Shown piece after piece: positions 1 to 13,927 of a stretch of 64,000 nucleotides of DNA (positions are counted from its first letter, which is position 1; every line of letters starts with the position of its first letter). This DNA comes from Irpex lacteus (taxonomy: Eukaryota; Basidiomycota; Agaricomycetes; Polyporales; Irpicaceae), in NCBI GenBank assembly GCA_001986395.2, contig MQVO02000008.1, positions 186,001 to 250,000 of the forward strand. Direction: 5' to 3'. Position numbers and translations under genes: made by a program. The notes under the pieces were generated by a model. That model worked only from the letters and a program-made list of their open reading frames with translations. It was not told the origin of the DNA and did no database searches.

Positions 1-1696
1 GCTCGAAGCACCCTAAATCTGCCTTTTTCTATTCTTGGAAAGTACGAGCTTACGTGCGGGGATATCGCAATGAACGTGCGTTCTACAGAAGCTATCTTAT
101 CCATCCCAATGGTGCGTGCGTTTCTTAGGTTCCACTTACCCAACAAGTGAACAAGCACTCTAACAGTGACTCGATAGCCTCGCTATTGGTGAGCATACGT
201 AGTCATTTGCCAATGACGATATGTGTAACTTATCCGATCCCCACTTCGATAGCGACTATCCGGTGGCACCGGTTGGCGGCTGCTCATGAGTACCGACGAG
301 CCCGTGATGCAACCATCGCAAAGGTACTCTTGACTTGACTCCACGTTATTCGATTTGCTGTGGAGATCTTCAAGAAGGGTTAATACTGCGCAATCGGAAA
401 TTTGGAAGTCGAATTCGAAGGAGACTTTCTAGCGACGCAATTGGCGTCCAAGACAAACATGAAAGATATTTCAATACCACCAGCGCACCGAGCACCGAGC
501 ACCAACGTTCGTACCTGGTTTGTATATCGTCGCGCTCCAATCAAAGCCATGGCTGCCGTTATAGATGATCGTCACGGTCAGACTAAGTCATGTTACTGCT
601 TAATGTACGGCATTCCATACTTACAAATTGCAAATGTATTTCAATCCAGTATTTCAAACGTTTGTGGTCTCTGCTGACCTGCTATTGAGTAGTAGTGGCC
701 ACAGCGTGTGCACCGGCCCAGAACCTAGTCAGCGCGTCCGCGTCAATTCGCCAAGTTCAAGACCAACCTCAGGCTGTACTTCTCCGCTCCTTCGATGGGA
801 TATTGAGCACCTGAAGGAAACTGCGATTGAATCAATTTATTCGGTCCCAAGTCGGTGTGTACTCGTCCGGTCGATTCAGAGGCAATCAAACTTAGCCTGC
901 AAGGCTCGAGGGGTTCATCGAAGTTAAACAACGAAGGCGTGAATTGACTGCGCAATATTGCGCCATGTTCGTGATGAGAAGGTTAGACGCTCACTGGCAC
1001 TGGAGATTTTCATTCATTGTTTGTGAACTCAGTTATAAAGATATTTCTTTGATCACTGGTATACGGTAGTCATTCGTCGTGACTTCATATCCTTACTCGG
1101 GGTCCTCTTTGCGCCTGTCAACGTCCTCGTGCACTGAAACTTACTTTTTCTCACCCAAACTCTCGAATCAATGAGTAATTTCTTGGGCTTTACATTCTGG
1201 CTCTTCTCCTCCATTGTATCGATCTGATGAGCGTAGCTTGTTGCCTCCGACGCGCCCAGGATTCACCGTATTTTGATCACCCCGACCCTGCATGACTGTG
1301 TGGCGGGAGTTAGCATGCAGGCGCATCGCCGCGACCAACCGTACAGGCGCGGTCATCAACTTTCCACATCCATGGACGCCAGCTCACATCTTCATTTCGG
1401 TAACATCTCCTCATTTCATCTACACGTCATCTTCTCGGTTACCTTCGAGTATTTTCCACGGCATGGACCGCGGCGTCCATCGCTTCGTGCAGTGGACAGT
1501 CAGCAAGGAACTGGCAGAGTGATGATTGCCCCGTCTGATGGGATTCGGCGGTATTAGAAGGGGAGGCGTATGTCCCAGCTACACGCGCTGTACTTGCCGT
1601 TATTGAAGACGCAAGGCGAGGGAAAATACTGGCTCGGGCATCGAAGTTTCCCTTGTCTCCCTTTACTCTTGACCGCCATCCTCTGCACTTTGTAGG
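1..1696. other. Intergenic, nothing recognised
   Basis: No frame longer than about 100 codons is open here, and none of the short translations resembles a known family. I see no RNA gene and no clear repeat. The last part is the upstream region of the MFS transporter that starts at 1697. Confidence 0.5.
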
Positions 1697-4037
1697 ATGC
1701 CTTCAGAGACGACACCGTCAACCGCACGACCTTCGATCGAGAAGGACGTCGAAAAGCAGGCTGAGGAACCCAATAGGGATGCCTCTCACACCAATGGCGA
1801 GCTGAGCGAAAAGGGCCCTCTCCCTCAGGACGGTAGTCATGAGGGCGAGAGTGAACCGGCGGATCCTGACTCGGAGGAAGGCCGCTTTACGAACGAGGGT
1901 GGTTTCGCTGCTTGGAGTACTGTTGTGGCAGCGTATGTGTCTCTCGATCCCTTTGAGAGGTGTGCAATCATTAATGATGCGTATATTGCAGGTGGATCAT
2001 GCAGTTCTGTACTTCTGGCTATGTCAACGCTTTCGGTGTTTACCAGGGTTCGTGTGCTCGCTCTGAGCTACTTGTGTATCGTTTGCTGACTGGTGCACGG
2101 TACTTGCAGATTTCTACACTCGAGGGTACCTGCATAGCAGTTCCACGTCCACAATCAGGTGAGTTAGCGCTGTAGCGCCCGTTGCGCGATGACAGCGCCT
2201 TCTAACGTCATCTCGCAGTTGGATAGGTAGCATGAACAACTTGCTGGTCTTCGGAGGAGGGCTGATCTTTGGCCGGATATTCGACGCGGGATATTTGTGA
2301 GCTCCTTCCAGCTGTCAATGGATTTTTTCTCCGTTTGCTGAGATGCCTGGGACAGCCGATGGATGCTTCACGGAGGAACAGTGCTCTTTATTTTCTGCCT
2401 CTTCATGATTTCGATAACGCAGGAAGACCATTGGTATCAGGTACGTAGTTTTCTGCACAAGATGCGTAGAATGGGTTTCTCAATATGAACGTACACAGCT
2501 CTTCCTGGCTCAAGGAATTGGTCTCGGCCTGGCGCAAGGTCTTCTGTATCTTCCTTCTCTCGCTATCGTCGGACACCACTTCAAGAAGAAACGCACGCTC
2601 GTCATGGGTATTGTTGCCACAGGGGCATCCGTGGGTGGTATTATCCACCCAATCATGCTCAACCAGCTCTTCGAAGGCAAACTCGGATTCCACAACGGCG
2701 TGCGCGTTAGTGCAGCGATGAACGGGTTCCTCTTAATTATCGCGAACATCATCTCGCTGCAACCCGGTACTGGCACGCAAAAGCACGAGAAGAAAGAGGG
2801 AGACGATAACGCAAACGCTCAAGGAAAGAAGTTTTGGTTGTTCTTCAAGGAGCCTGCCTACGCTACTGCTGTCCTTGGGTATGTCGTCAGCCGTTTTTGC
2901 TCAGTAAACCGGTATCCTAACGATCACGACGTGACAGAAACTTCTTGTTCTTCCTTGGAGGCTACTTCCCGCTCTTCTACCTCCAGCTGTCCGGTATCAC
3001 GCATGGCGTCGACCAGACATTGGTCTTCTACTCCGTAGGTCGTCACACTCAATCTCAACCTTATTTTCTTCTTCATTTCTCCTATGATCTCATAATTCAT
3101 GAACTGAATTCTCGTGCTTGTGCTTCGTCAGATTGCCATCATGAACGCGGCGAACTTCGTTGGGCGAGTGCTTCCGAATCAATTCGCCCATCGCCTGGGT
3201 GTGCACAACCAGATGATCGTCGCGGCTGCCATTTGCGGTGCGCTGGCGATTGCATTCATCGGAATGAAGAACGCTGCTGGTGTCGTGCTTATTGCACTCA
3301 TCTATGGATTCGCTTCTGGTGCTTGTGAGTGTTCCTTTCCAATAGTCTTCCTTCACTGCATTTCCCCGAGACATTCTGCTCCCCATATCGTCGATCTCGC
3401 TTCTACGTATTAGCCCAACGCGGCGATCGGGCTGGCTGTGTAACGAAGCCTTCGACGAAGATGGGAACAATTTTGCTATAGAGATTGTTTACTGACCTTC
3501 CTGCCTAGATGTTTCATTGCTTGCTCCGATGTTGGCAGGACTTTCACCCAATGTCCAAGAGATGGGGTAAGTTCACCACCGCCCACTGTCATTTGTCCCA
3601 CGCCCGTCGTCATCGCTGCGTCTCCTGACCTTGACTAACCGTTTGCGTGTCTGTTATTGTAGTAACCGCATGGGAACTTGCTTTGCTCTAGGAGGTAAGG
3701 CTGTTGTTGGTGGAGTGTGATATTGTCATTTAATAAACGATATTGTCATTTAGGTCTTGCGACGTTCATCGGCCCTCCAATAATGGGCGCACTCCTTGGC
3801 TCATCCAACTATCAGTGGTATAAGCCCTCATTGTTCAGTGGAGTACGTCGACTAAGTTCTTTACTGCGATCACACCCCGCTCATAACTATTATGCTTCAT
3901 GACAGATCTGCGTGCTCGTTGGTGTGTTGTTCATGATTGTCGCACGGGGCTTCAAGATTCGCGACCTAGAACGCAAGAGACAGAACGGCACGCAGGATGT
4001 TGACGAGAAGACGCCTCGGTCACGACAGATCGTCTAA
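1697..4037 (+). CDS. MFS monocarboxylate-transporter-like permease
   Basis: Multi-exon gene for a plasma-membrane major facilitator of the fungal monocarboxylate-permease (MCH/MCT) type. The first exon (from ATG 1697) encodes an acidic, Ser/Pro-rich cytosolic tail ending in GGFAAWSTVVAA. The next exons give WIMQFCTSGYVNAFGVYQ and FYTRGYLHSSSTSTISWIGS, which match the conserved first helix and loop of this family. Further exons give hydrophobic helices (NNLLVFGGGLIFGRIFDAGY; LFLAQGIGLGLAQG; GHHFKKKRTLVMGI, the basic loop) and a late half with NAANFVGRVLPNQFAHRLG. It ends with a basic tail, SRQIV and TAA at 4035–4037. About ten short introns separate the exons. The substrate cannot be read from sequence; many fungal MCH homologs have no proven monocarboxylate activity. 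It converges on a phenol-hydroxylase-like gene, so a shared catabolic role is possible but only inferred. Confidence 0.85.
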
Positions 4038-5831
4038 GTTCTACGCAACTGGATTTTCTGACATCAACGCCTTTCATCACGTACTATTTGCATGCCATTC
4101 TATATACGACCCTTACAGAGTTTCAGATACGTCCGTGATGCTCGCTTGCACTTTACCTACATTAGATACTTGCTATTATCATAGATTTTGCATTCAAAGA
4201 CGACCGTTGGGATCCTGCGGCCTCGGGCCAGGACTATTTTGGGCATATTTAACGCTAAGCGCCAGATCATTGAGATCGATCGACGCATGGGGACATTGCA
4301 CCATCCCGTTTTGGTAGCATAGAAGCTTTGTGGCTGAGGTATCGAATTTCAATTTCCTAGCTTTTCTGCGATGAAAGCAAGAACCAGGGCGGGGTCCGTC
4401 CCCGACTTACTCGTCGTCTCAGAAGATAGGCAGTCTTTCGTAGGACCCGCTTCACGACACACAGAGATAGCTGAGTCAGTTACTTTTCTTGGAATCATCG
4501 AATGCACGCGGTCGCAAGAAATCACAGGTTACACCGCCCGTTCATTGTTCATCAAGCGACGCCGACGCCGCATCGTCGGAAAAAAACCACATTTGAGGTG
4601 TTGGACCCCACGTATCATAGGTATGTAGCTCAACTCCTCTTCGGATGCTGCTTGGGTCCTCCAGTGAGCAAGCGTGGGTTTGAAAATCTGGTCAGCTGAC
4701 CTTTCAAGTAATCTCATATGCAGATGGACGTCTGCGTCATATCATTTCCGCACGTCAAGTAAAGCCAAGCTTCCAATTCTCATCGTCATGAAGTTTGTCG
4801 GCCGGTTCTTGCTGTCGTTTTGATAGAAACAACAAGAAATGACAGAGAAGGTCGCGAAAAACCTCCGTATCATCGCCGCTAGGCACGCTGTGCAGTATGG
4901 CACTGTACATTGCAATACGTTTGTTTGATCAATGACGGTGGAAAAATTGCGATACCATGAGGTGAGCGCAGAACTCCATTTCGAACTTGCTTCACGTCTC
5001 CACAGCATCCTCCACTGCCTAGGTTCGTAGGTATGCTCGGTACAGCTACCCAGAGTAAAAGCCAAGTACCGTCGTGGTCGTAACGCTGCGGTACTCAAGA
5101 AATTCATGTCTGTTCAAGCGTAAGTAATCGTGACTGCCTCAGGATCTTTACTGTATGTACTACATACTGATGCGCTAACCTCGGATCAGCCCGAGATGGA
5201 AAGTGTACGGGTACAATTCATCTAAGCGGGGCTGCGGGACCCTTCGTTGACCCTGTGCATTTAAACTTTGCGCACTATACATAGATCTAATTGAGTCTTC
5301 CAACTGGATAAGATAAGGGCCGGGTGCGCAATGGTGGATACCCGCCAGACAGTAACTGATTCACGGCATGCTGTCGACGATGGTCTCGACTTGCTTCGCA
5401 GGTTACCAAGTTAGGAGCTTTATTGACAATGAGCATAGATCTCGGGTCTTCGGGTAAGCCACCATGTGCTGACTATCGAAAGCTCATTGTGTAAAGGCGG
5501 TGATGCCTAGCCGCCATTCCCATCGCACAACAAGCACACTACACGACCATGCGCACGACAGAAACAAGGTCGAAAGAGCCAAAGCAGTATATTGCTATTT
5601 TCAATGTCGGCGGCCCACGACGAGGTGGGTGCGCCTAAGTAATCAAAAGGATAAAACATATGCGAGTAAAATACAGTGTCCAGATACTTTCGTCTACAGT
5701 GAATAAGATATCGGCATACAAACTCTTAAGCCCTCCAAAGAAGTTGGGTCTATTCTTGTCAGTCATGTCAAAGCAGCGGCTGAACCTCCGAGAGAGAGAG
5801 AGAAAGGGAAGGGAAGGATAGGTGGACATAA
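4038..5831. other. Intergenic between convergent genes
   Basis: Both 3' ends point into this 1.8-kb interval. Short open frames exist on both strands (the longest is about 121 codons, minus, 4742–5107), but none resembles a known protein or splices into a longer frame that I could see. A short purine-rich run (GA repeats) lies near 5788–5820, just past the monooxygenase stop. Confidence 0.45.
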
Positions 5832-8483
5832 TTAGACGGTTTTGGTACCCATGGGGATCTCCCACTCTCTGAAGTAGCCGAGGACGCCCTCAGCGTCAGA
5901 GAGTTCAGTAACTAGACCGACATAGCCATCGGGACGAACAACGACAAGGGCACCTTCGTCTGAGATGCCAAAGTTCTGGTATGCCTTGCCGCCCTGCTCG
6001 CCAGTGATGTCAACGTCGTCGAGAAGAACGTCGGTCCAGTGCCTGTAGAGTGCGCTGGGGACATCCCAGTAGCGGATATCGCCCTTGCGACCCTTCAGGA
6101 CAGTGAACGTGTTGACGAGGCGTGTCGATTCGATGCTGTTGCGCCCAACGTATGAACGTTCGGTGACTAGCTTGCCCTCGACAAACTTGTCCGCGACGGA
6201 CTGTACGACGTCGCGGCGACCAGCTTCGTAGAGGTCACCGGTGAAGACGAGGACCTTGAAGCGAGAGTCGGAGGGCAAGACATCGTGGATCTGAATGACC
6301 TTGTCGTCGCGAGCCACGAGGACGATCTCTGGCGGGAAGCGCTTGCCGACAGTGATGTTCTTGGCGATCGTCTGCGAGGGATTCTTGACGATAGCAGACT
6401 CAGCATAGTGGATGCCAATGCCGTTCTTGAAGAGACCAAAGGTCTGGACCATCCTGTGATAAACACAGCAATCAGTTTCTGGAAATTTTCGCCTGAGCCG
6501 CCATAACACCTACTTGGAGTGGAGGACAGGGTCGATCTGGTCATTGCCATTCTTCGCCATGCTCTCGAACATTGCGACATACTTCTTGTCGAAGTTGATA
6601 AGGTCGACGGCGAACTGGCGGCGCTCGTATTCGTACTGATCACGCAATTGTCAGCGCGATAAGAGACGAGCATGAATGCGAAGGTACTTACTGTGTCAAG
6701 CAACCTGCGGTCAGCCCACTTCCTGACAACGTAAGCGAGCTTCCATGCTGATTTAAAGTTGTCAGCAAGGTGTTCGTCAACAGGTCCAAGCTGCGAATAC
6801 TAACCCAAGTTATGAGCGTCGTTGATACCAGCGTTCATGCCTTGACCGGCCTTAGGAGAGTGTGTGTGGCATCTAAACTGCGATGAGAACTCGGATCAAG
6901 ACGAATAAAGGAATGTCACTCACGCATCGCCTGACAGGAAGACCCTGTTGAAAGCAGAGTATCGCTGGGCAACACGTTGGCCCACTATGTCATGACATGG
7001 AGACGTGAATAAAAGGTGAATAGAGTCAGGCGTTTGAAATCATGCTTACCGACGTAAACAGTAAACCAATGATAACCCTGTTTTGCGTTCATATAATAGG
7101 GTTGGAATGCACGCTTAGCAATCTAGAAAGGAGATAATCAGTCATCTGCTACACAAGGTTCGCCACTCGACACAACCTACCTCGAGAAGATCATCAGGGT
7201 TCACGGCGGCGATGTTGACGCGCTTCGTCACAGGGTCGACATAGCGCTCTGTCTCGTCAAGTGGGATATACAGGCGGACCATATCATCTTCACGGGGAAC
7301 GATCAAGCAAAAACCGGTGCTTGAATGGACTTGAGAAGTGCAACGGATGTCGGGATAGTTTGTGTCTGGCACGAAGTCAATGACTCCCCAGCAGCGGTCT
7401 ACAGAAGCACAAAGTTGAGCAATCGTGAGAATAGAAGCAGCACAGCAGCGTCAGAAAACTTACCGGTTCGGTCACCAACAGCCTGGATATCCAACGCCTT
7501 ACGAACCCATGAGTGTGCACCTGCACAATGCCGGATCAGTGCCTGTTGCTCCCAAAATCCGATCGGAACAGAAATCGAACTCACCGTCAGCGCCAACGAC
7601 GTACTTCGCACGAATAGTCTCCTTCTCAGAAGGTTCATGTACATTTTGAATTTGCACCTGTAGATATCGAGGGTTAAAGTAAGAACGCGACATCGAAACA
7701 AGGTCAGCGGCTCGCTTACAGTCACCGGATATGCATCGGCATCATCGACCTTCTCTTCGTCGATGCTCAGTGCACTGGGCTCGTATGGACGTTCAACACA
7801 TCCGCCGTACTTCGGCATCTCATCGGTGAAGATAGCCTCATGAGCACCTTGGTGGTTTGTGAGCTAGATCAGGACATCATTATCAAATCAGCAGGATCAT
7901 TCATGCGTGTTCGTATATGACCCACGTTGAAGGGATAAAGACCGCGGGGAGCAGTGATGTTAGGAATACGGCTAGCCCGCTGTTCAAACATGTGAGTTAT
8001 AGGTGGCGTCGGACCTAGTGAAAATGAGCGTACTTCGATGCCACCGTCGGGACCCGGGTGCCAGATAGCCTGTTGAAAAAATACACTTGAGAGGTCATGA
8101 GTAACGTACAGAGCACGCTCGACACTTACAGTGGTATTGATTTTGTTGCCACGGGCGATGGCTTTGTCGACAAGTCCGTGACTCTGTGCACAAAGGTTCA
8201 TCAGCCAAGATAGACGACAATAGGCTGGGCAACTACTTACGCGCAAGACTTCTAATACTCGTGGTTGAAGAGCATCAGCGTGCCCACGATCGACTGGAGC
8301 ATCCCTAAAGAGTTGCACGCCGATGAGCTCAAGGTCAAGCACAGTGTTGGCAACCTACCTCTTGTCGATGATTCTGGTTGATACTCCAGCCTTCATGAGA
8401 CTGAATGCCAGCATGGATCCGCTGGGACCAGCACCCACGACGAGTACATCGACAAAGCTGGTCTTTTCGGTGGGGGATTGCAT
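5832..8483 (-). CDS. Phenol 2-monooxygenase-like FAD hydroxylase
   Basis: Multi-exon class A flavoprotein monooxygenase (PheA/TfdB type) that would hydroxylate phenolic rings using FAD and NAD(P)H. Starting at ATG 8483, the N-terminus carries the dinucleotide-binding motif DVLVVGAGPSGSMLAFSLMK. A middle part reads YVVGADG followed by AHSWVRKALDIQAVGDRTG, the conserved DG motif. A later part has RVFLSGDA, interrupted by an intron, then CHTHSPKAGQGMNAGINDAH, the GD motif that contacts the FAD ribityl chain. The last exon (5832–6453) encodes the thioredoxin-like dimerisation domain of phenol hydroxylase (FPPEIVLVARDD to GYFREWEIP). All three FAD motifs are present, so it looks functional. About fifteen small introns are present; splice sites in the middle were not all resolved. 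The exact substrate is unknown. Confidence 0.87.
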
Positions 8484-11400
8484 CTTTGAGGTAGGAAGGA
8501 AGTGAAGGATGAAGTGGGATGCGTGTGTAGAAGGTTGAAGTGTTGAGGAGGGGGTCTGGCGACTTCGAGTTGAGACGCAAAGGTTATATACGATCGCTGC
8601 TGCAAGCACTCCGACTAAAAGAAAAAATGCCGATGCTATGTGTTATGGACAATTGAGCATATGTCAAGTACTCGAGTTGCCTTGTTGCTCGGACGTAACC
8701 TGCCATGCTCCAAGGGGTTTTGCAGCTTCTTTCTAGCCGCATGCCACTCAGGTACCGCATCGTATTGCAAGCCAATCCTGGAAATATGGTCGTCAATGCG
8801 ATGCGGGTTCAAGTTAATCATCAGTCTGCCTACTTGGTCAAAACGTGTGCGCCAACTACAATGAGTCTTCAGCGTCCCATCTTCTGATGGGACCCTTCAA
8901 TTACCGCCTCATACCTCTGTCACAAAAGTCATAGCATTTTCAGGTCCGATGAAAGATTCCAAAAGAAGCTGGGACGCGCAAACCTGCCCGGTTTGGCTTT
9001 GATAACGAGAAGCATAAAAATCAACACATGAACACTAAGTATAGATATGCAAAGCAGATTATGCCATACCTCACACAATGCAAATGCTAGAATGCACCAT
9101 ATCGCGTCGCCTTCATGACTCCAGATTATGCGTGTGCATATTCTGCCGTTCACGATTCGCACTACTTCATACGTAGTACTACGATGGGTTTTACGACTCG
9201 GCTGTGAGTGACGTGTCCGATCTGCGGTGCCGCTCGGTCAGTCACTACCAATCTTACACCCAAATATACGGATCAGAATTACCTACCTACCTCGATACGC
9301 CCGTCGTTTTCATGGCGGGCCCTGAGAACAGTGAGAAGTCGATGAGCTGGTGGAAGTCGGCCATGCGCGGGTTATGCCCGTTTTAGGCATAACTTCTCGG
9401 GCGCCTGACAGACTGGCGCAGGAGGCAAACCGTAAAATGATTCCAACAACGTAGAGGTTACCTCTATCACCCACTCATGGCAAAACACGCTGCAACCGAT
9501 GCGGCCGTCGTGGCAATAGTCATCTGATGATCACGTACAATACGACACACAAAATCCATCCACTGGGTGGAAGATACGCCAAGGCGTGCGTATTCATATA
9601 GCATATTTTGGGTTTGTCGATGTACTATTCCACATGACAGCGTCCGAGGACCAGGCTACAAGTATGTGCTCTAATGTGTGCATTATGATAAGGTATGGCT
9701 ACTGAGATACAAACCCTTTACATGAGCGTTATGCATGGTACTGGATGGTTCACAACGGCGACTAACTTGTGTAACAATCCGCCGCCACTGGTGTCGGTAC
9801 TATGGTTCGCTTACGAGTTGGGAATAGATATCCGAGTCGGGCGAACGTAGTACGGAGCACTCCACACAAACATCACCATTCAGGGTGACAAATGAAGGGC
9901 GCATTCAATAATTCAATCCATAGCAAGTAAGCACCCTCGACGACAGTCAAGATTTGCTGACGCCTTGTGTGCTGTGCAGGCACATTACAATGCGCACGAT
10001 AGATGCTGACAAGGAGACCGATGCACTGGAATTAGCTCCCTAATTTGTAGAGCCATTGGTTCAGTGGATCACTCCGTAGATACCGCCGGTTGATGTCCCT
10101 GTTATCGCGGCTCCTATGGTAGAGCTCTGCCAAAACGATGAATATACTTGGCAATCTACGGCAATCTTTGGCGCGACCATACATGTGTGTTGGTCACGGG
10201 CCTGTCCTTTGTTGCGTATGCGTCGTTGGATGGTCCTGCCCCCTCTGGCCCCGTCAGACAAGCGGTCAGTGCTGTATCGACGTCATACACATTCTATTCA
10301 CGCATTTACCACAGATTTGATTGCGCGGTAGATCCAACTCCGATCTCAGAGGAGTTGAGAAAGTTCAATCTATTGCATGATCGCATGGTGGTTTCGTCGC
10401 TTGCTGACTTCGCCATAGGTGAGTTTACGTTTGCAGAACAACGACATTTACTGATGGTTCCCCCAGTTTCCTATCCACATGTCGCGGAAATAATGAGATC
10501 GGAACTCTGATTCTCGAATACTCACGAAGGACCGATTGCTGAGCCTCGGAGGCAGTATGATTCCGTTATGTCCTTGACAAGAGTTGCACCAACTGAACGC
10601 AATGCTTGCTAGCCCCAAAATAAGATCCCACTATTCGTTAGTAGGAGATCTCTGCATTCAGTATAATATTGGCAGCTACTATCTATTGGGTATGGTTGGT
10701 TGTTGATTGATATACTTCTCAAAAGGTGCGGATGACAGGGCGGAGAAGCTATTCAAATGCCAATCAAAAAGTGTTACCTGGTCAGCGGTACGTGTACGTC
10801 TCCCCCGAATCTACGTTGACTCTTATGGCACAAGCGCAGACTTCTATGACATGCTTAACGTGTTCTGTGGACCGTGCACTCGGTGTAGGTACCGGCGGCG
10901 GCGGATTGATCGACAGTAAGATCCACCGTAGGAAATGGCGGGGTGAGTCCGCAGTATGATAGTTGTTATGTGCAATCGGTTTCGCTTATTTACTATTTTT
11001 GGCTCCATTGTGCGCACTCACTTCTACATACTTGAATGATCTGTATTTCAGGCCCTATATACCGTGAAAGACGGTGTATAATTAGTTTGTGAGTACAGAT
11101 TTCAGTTTAATAGTTCGATTGGCCTCCCGATCTAACCGCGCTATGGTCGTTTTTGAACATTCCAGCATCTTCGACATTGACTCTGCGACGTATACAGCCG
11201 ATACACCATCGCGATATTGGAGTGCGTTGGATTGTGAAATCTGGCGTTACGCTTGACGTCGAACTTCTTATTGCGACAGGGACAAGCGAAGTTTGTTGAG
11301 CACCCATCCGCCGTACGCTGATTCGTGCCATCGACAGATTGACACCGCTTCGACAAACGTTCGAGTGCTAGTGGAAATGTGCCAATGCCTCTCTAATGTG

Positions 11401-13927
11401 GCTCATACATCCTCCTTATCCCTGGGTTTCTTTTCACTCGTTATCTGTATTCGACATCTTCGCCGTCGAACACCCGAGTCTCGTCTGTTGTCGAACACAC
11501 TACGAACCTCGAACTTATGGCCTGGCCACGGCAACAATTAGTCTTCGGCTAATCAACATACCTTCTAATGGCAGGGACGGTGGGTACCGCAGCGTTGGGT
11601 AGGTTATGTTACTACCCCTTCTCGAGGTCGTGAGTGGTGCTCATCGTTCGTTTACGTGTCAGACCCACCATAGCTTCTCGCAGCATTTCTTGACCGACAC
11701 TCGTCTCCAATAGTTGTCAACCCTGTCGGCGAATCTTAGGTTCTTCCAAGAGCATGGGCGGCCCGCATAACACAAATGCTGGTTTTGCACTTGTACGCAG
11801 GTGAGTCCCCGTTAAAGTCCTTCTCTTTGTAGGCATTGCTACGGCCCGAAATTACCTCATTGACGCATGTGCAAACTATAGATCTATTATATTGGTACCA
11901 AAGAACTGCCATTTATTGCGTTACCATGCTCGCGGAGTCGGCGAGACTGATCGTGGGATCAGCACAGGGGTCTTGCTCTGTCCATGATGGCCGGCGCTTT
12001 GAAGACCGGGCAGCTTGCAAGCTGACATCGCCGTCAAACACGCAGATCTATGTCGAGTTCTTCGAGGTTGTATGGCCTGTTGCCTCGTGCATAGCAGTGA
12101 TGTTATGCAAGAAGCACCTTGCTGATGACAATCCTTTTGACTTGGGAAGCGCCCGTCACCTCTTCCTCGTCGCGTGGTTTTTTTGTTCATGGCAAAAAGT
12201 AAGACGCACGCTTAAGTATCTTTACTACTGACTGATATACTACTACCACTAATATTCAGCGTATCCAGGTAACTGTGAGGCGATTATCTCGTTTGCGCTA
12301 GACCTGCCCATGGCAGCATGAAGATTCGTCGAATTTGTCAGAGTCGGCGCAAACCTCCCGCACGCTGGCATGAACCGTCATCATCTTGGTGTCGCACCAC
12401 AGTCACTAGCCATTTGTGAGTGCTTGTTCCAGTGGTAGTCGGTTTTATGCATTTCACAACCCGTCTTTTGATAAACTCGAGATAAGCTCGAAGTGGCGCC
12501 ACAAAGCTCACTGTAGAGCGCTTATCTTCCACTCGTTTCTTACTTTGCGTTTTTTTCGAGGAGTGGCATACCGTGCAGCTGATTGCGGACTACGCATCGC
12601 TAAGGGATCCAGGGTCTTATTGAAACGGTTCAGAACCCGGGGACACGGTGACTTCTATTGCAAGTGGGTCCAAGTTTTGATGCAGATAGCTGATAGTCTT
12701 AAAGGCTAGTGTTATCTACGGACATAACGGGGCAACTAATCCATTTCTCTACACAGATACCCGTCTGATATGGCTACGAGAGTGGTGTAAAATATACCTC
12801 TCGCATCTAAAGATAGGTCTGCTCATATTATCTGCTTCATCCAATAGCTGACGGTGGATTGAGTATACCAAGAAAACCATCCCTTGGCAGCAGACTCTAC
12901 GGGCGACGTGCTCAAGTTCTAATTTTGTACCCTCTTAGTAAGCAGCCATAATGAATGTAGCTGCTTTATCTACTGATCCTACTCTACAAGGTTCTATGTC
13001 ACCTTCGTCCAGTTCCCGCGCCCTGCCAGTGTATCATGTTGAAGATAGGCATGTGATAGCGCTATTGCCCGCCGCACCCGACGACCAGCTATACGTAGGG
13101 AATACGTGGCTAGTACGTTGAACGCCCTACACGCGCACTGATCATGATGAGTGCTGTAGCGATGCTTGGTATGCTCAAGGAGGCTATGTTCGGCGAAGAA
13201 GCTCATTTGGGCGGCGTTGTCGCTGCTTCTATCTGCCAGCGGACAGCCTACAAGTGAAAAACCCCATACCGCATAAGCTCGGTGGGTCTCACATCAACGC
13301 CTTATAGCATCGCTGACTACTTTCCACTAAGGTGGCCTCCACCTGCCATCATCATTTTTCACCAGCTTTGGAATTACCTCGTCCAATCTCCTGTGTACAT
13401 AAACCGCTCACTGCTTCGATTCATCCGCTCAATCAGGTACCCCAATTCGCGCGGCGTGGCTGAATATAAGTCTAAGTATGCTCACAAGGCCCGCTGACAC
13501 AGCTCAGGCAGATGTTGCGCTCAGTCACGAGTGTCGATGATACGCCCGCAGTGCGTATTTCTCTCGTATCCATCTCAAGTGAACCCTCCGGATAACACCA
13601 TATTCTGGTACGTGTTTGTTAGCTTACTCAAATGTTTGGCTCACATACCTCTTACATACCACTCCGTTAGCTCGGGTGCAGCACTCCCATCTTTTCCAGC
13701 CTGTGCGTCTATGTCTTGTAATGCTGGTGATATACTTTCGGGGAACGTGGAAGATGAGCGCAGACATGTAGTACTGCCTCGACCCTGTGCGGCTGATGCT
13801 GAAGATATAGAACTGTTTCCTACAACACGGAGGATCGGGGATCGTCCCATACGACACTTCCTGCGCTGGGACATAAAAGGTGAGTCCGCATGAATTGCGA
13901 TATCACCACATCTCTTCCAACCTGACG
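8484..13927. other. 5.4-kb gene desert
   Basis: No convincing gene on either strand. Open frames reach only about 130 codons (for example plus 11836–12231), do not extend by splicing into recognisable domains, and are scattered over all frames. I saw no terminal repeats, reverse transcriptase or transposase motifs. A perfect 8-bp inverted repeat with a 7-nt loop occurs at 9369–9391 (GTTATGCC / GGCATAAC). The last 60 bases are the promoter of the aspartic protease gene. Long intergenic runs are unusual against the compact spacing elsewhere in the window, so old decayed insertions are possible. Confidence 0.45.
13870..13878 (+). promoter_or_regulatory. Possible TATA-type element of the aspartic protease gene
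   Basis: ACATAAAAGG lies about 50 bases before the chosen ATG at 13928. It is a near-consensus TATA-like box at a plausible spacing. This is inference from sequence only. Confidence 0.35.

Noticed and set aside
5788..5820. GA-rich run after the monooxygenase as a regulatory element
   Set aside because: A simple microsatellite of low complexity, without a second copy or palindromic structure.
6167..6703. Alternative minus frame of 178 codons in the monooxygenase
   Set aside because: Ser/Thr/Arg-rich shadow of the real exon frame that carries the dimerisation domain.
11836..12231. 131-codon plus frame as a gene
   Set aside because: No similarity, no splice partners and no codon pattern like the real genes; consistent with chance in a desert.
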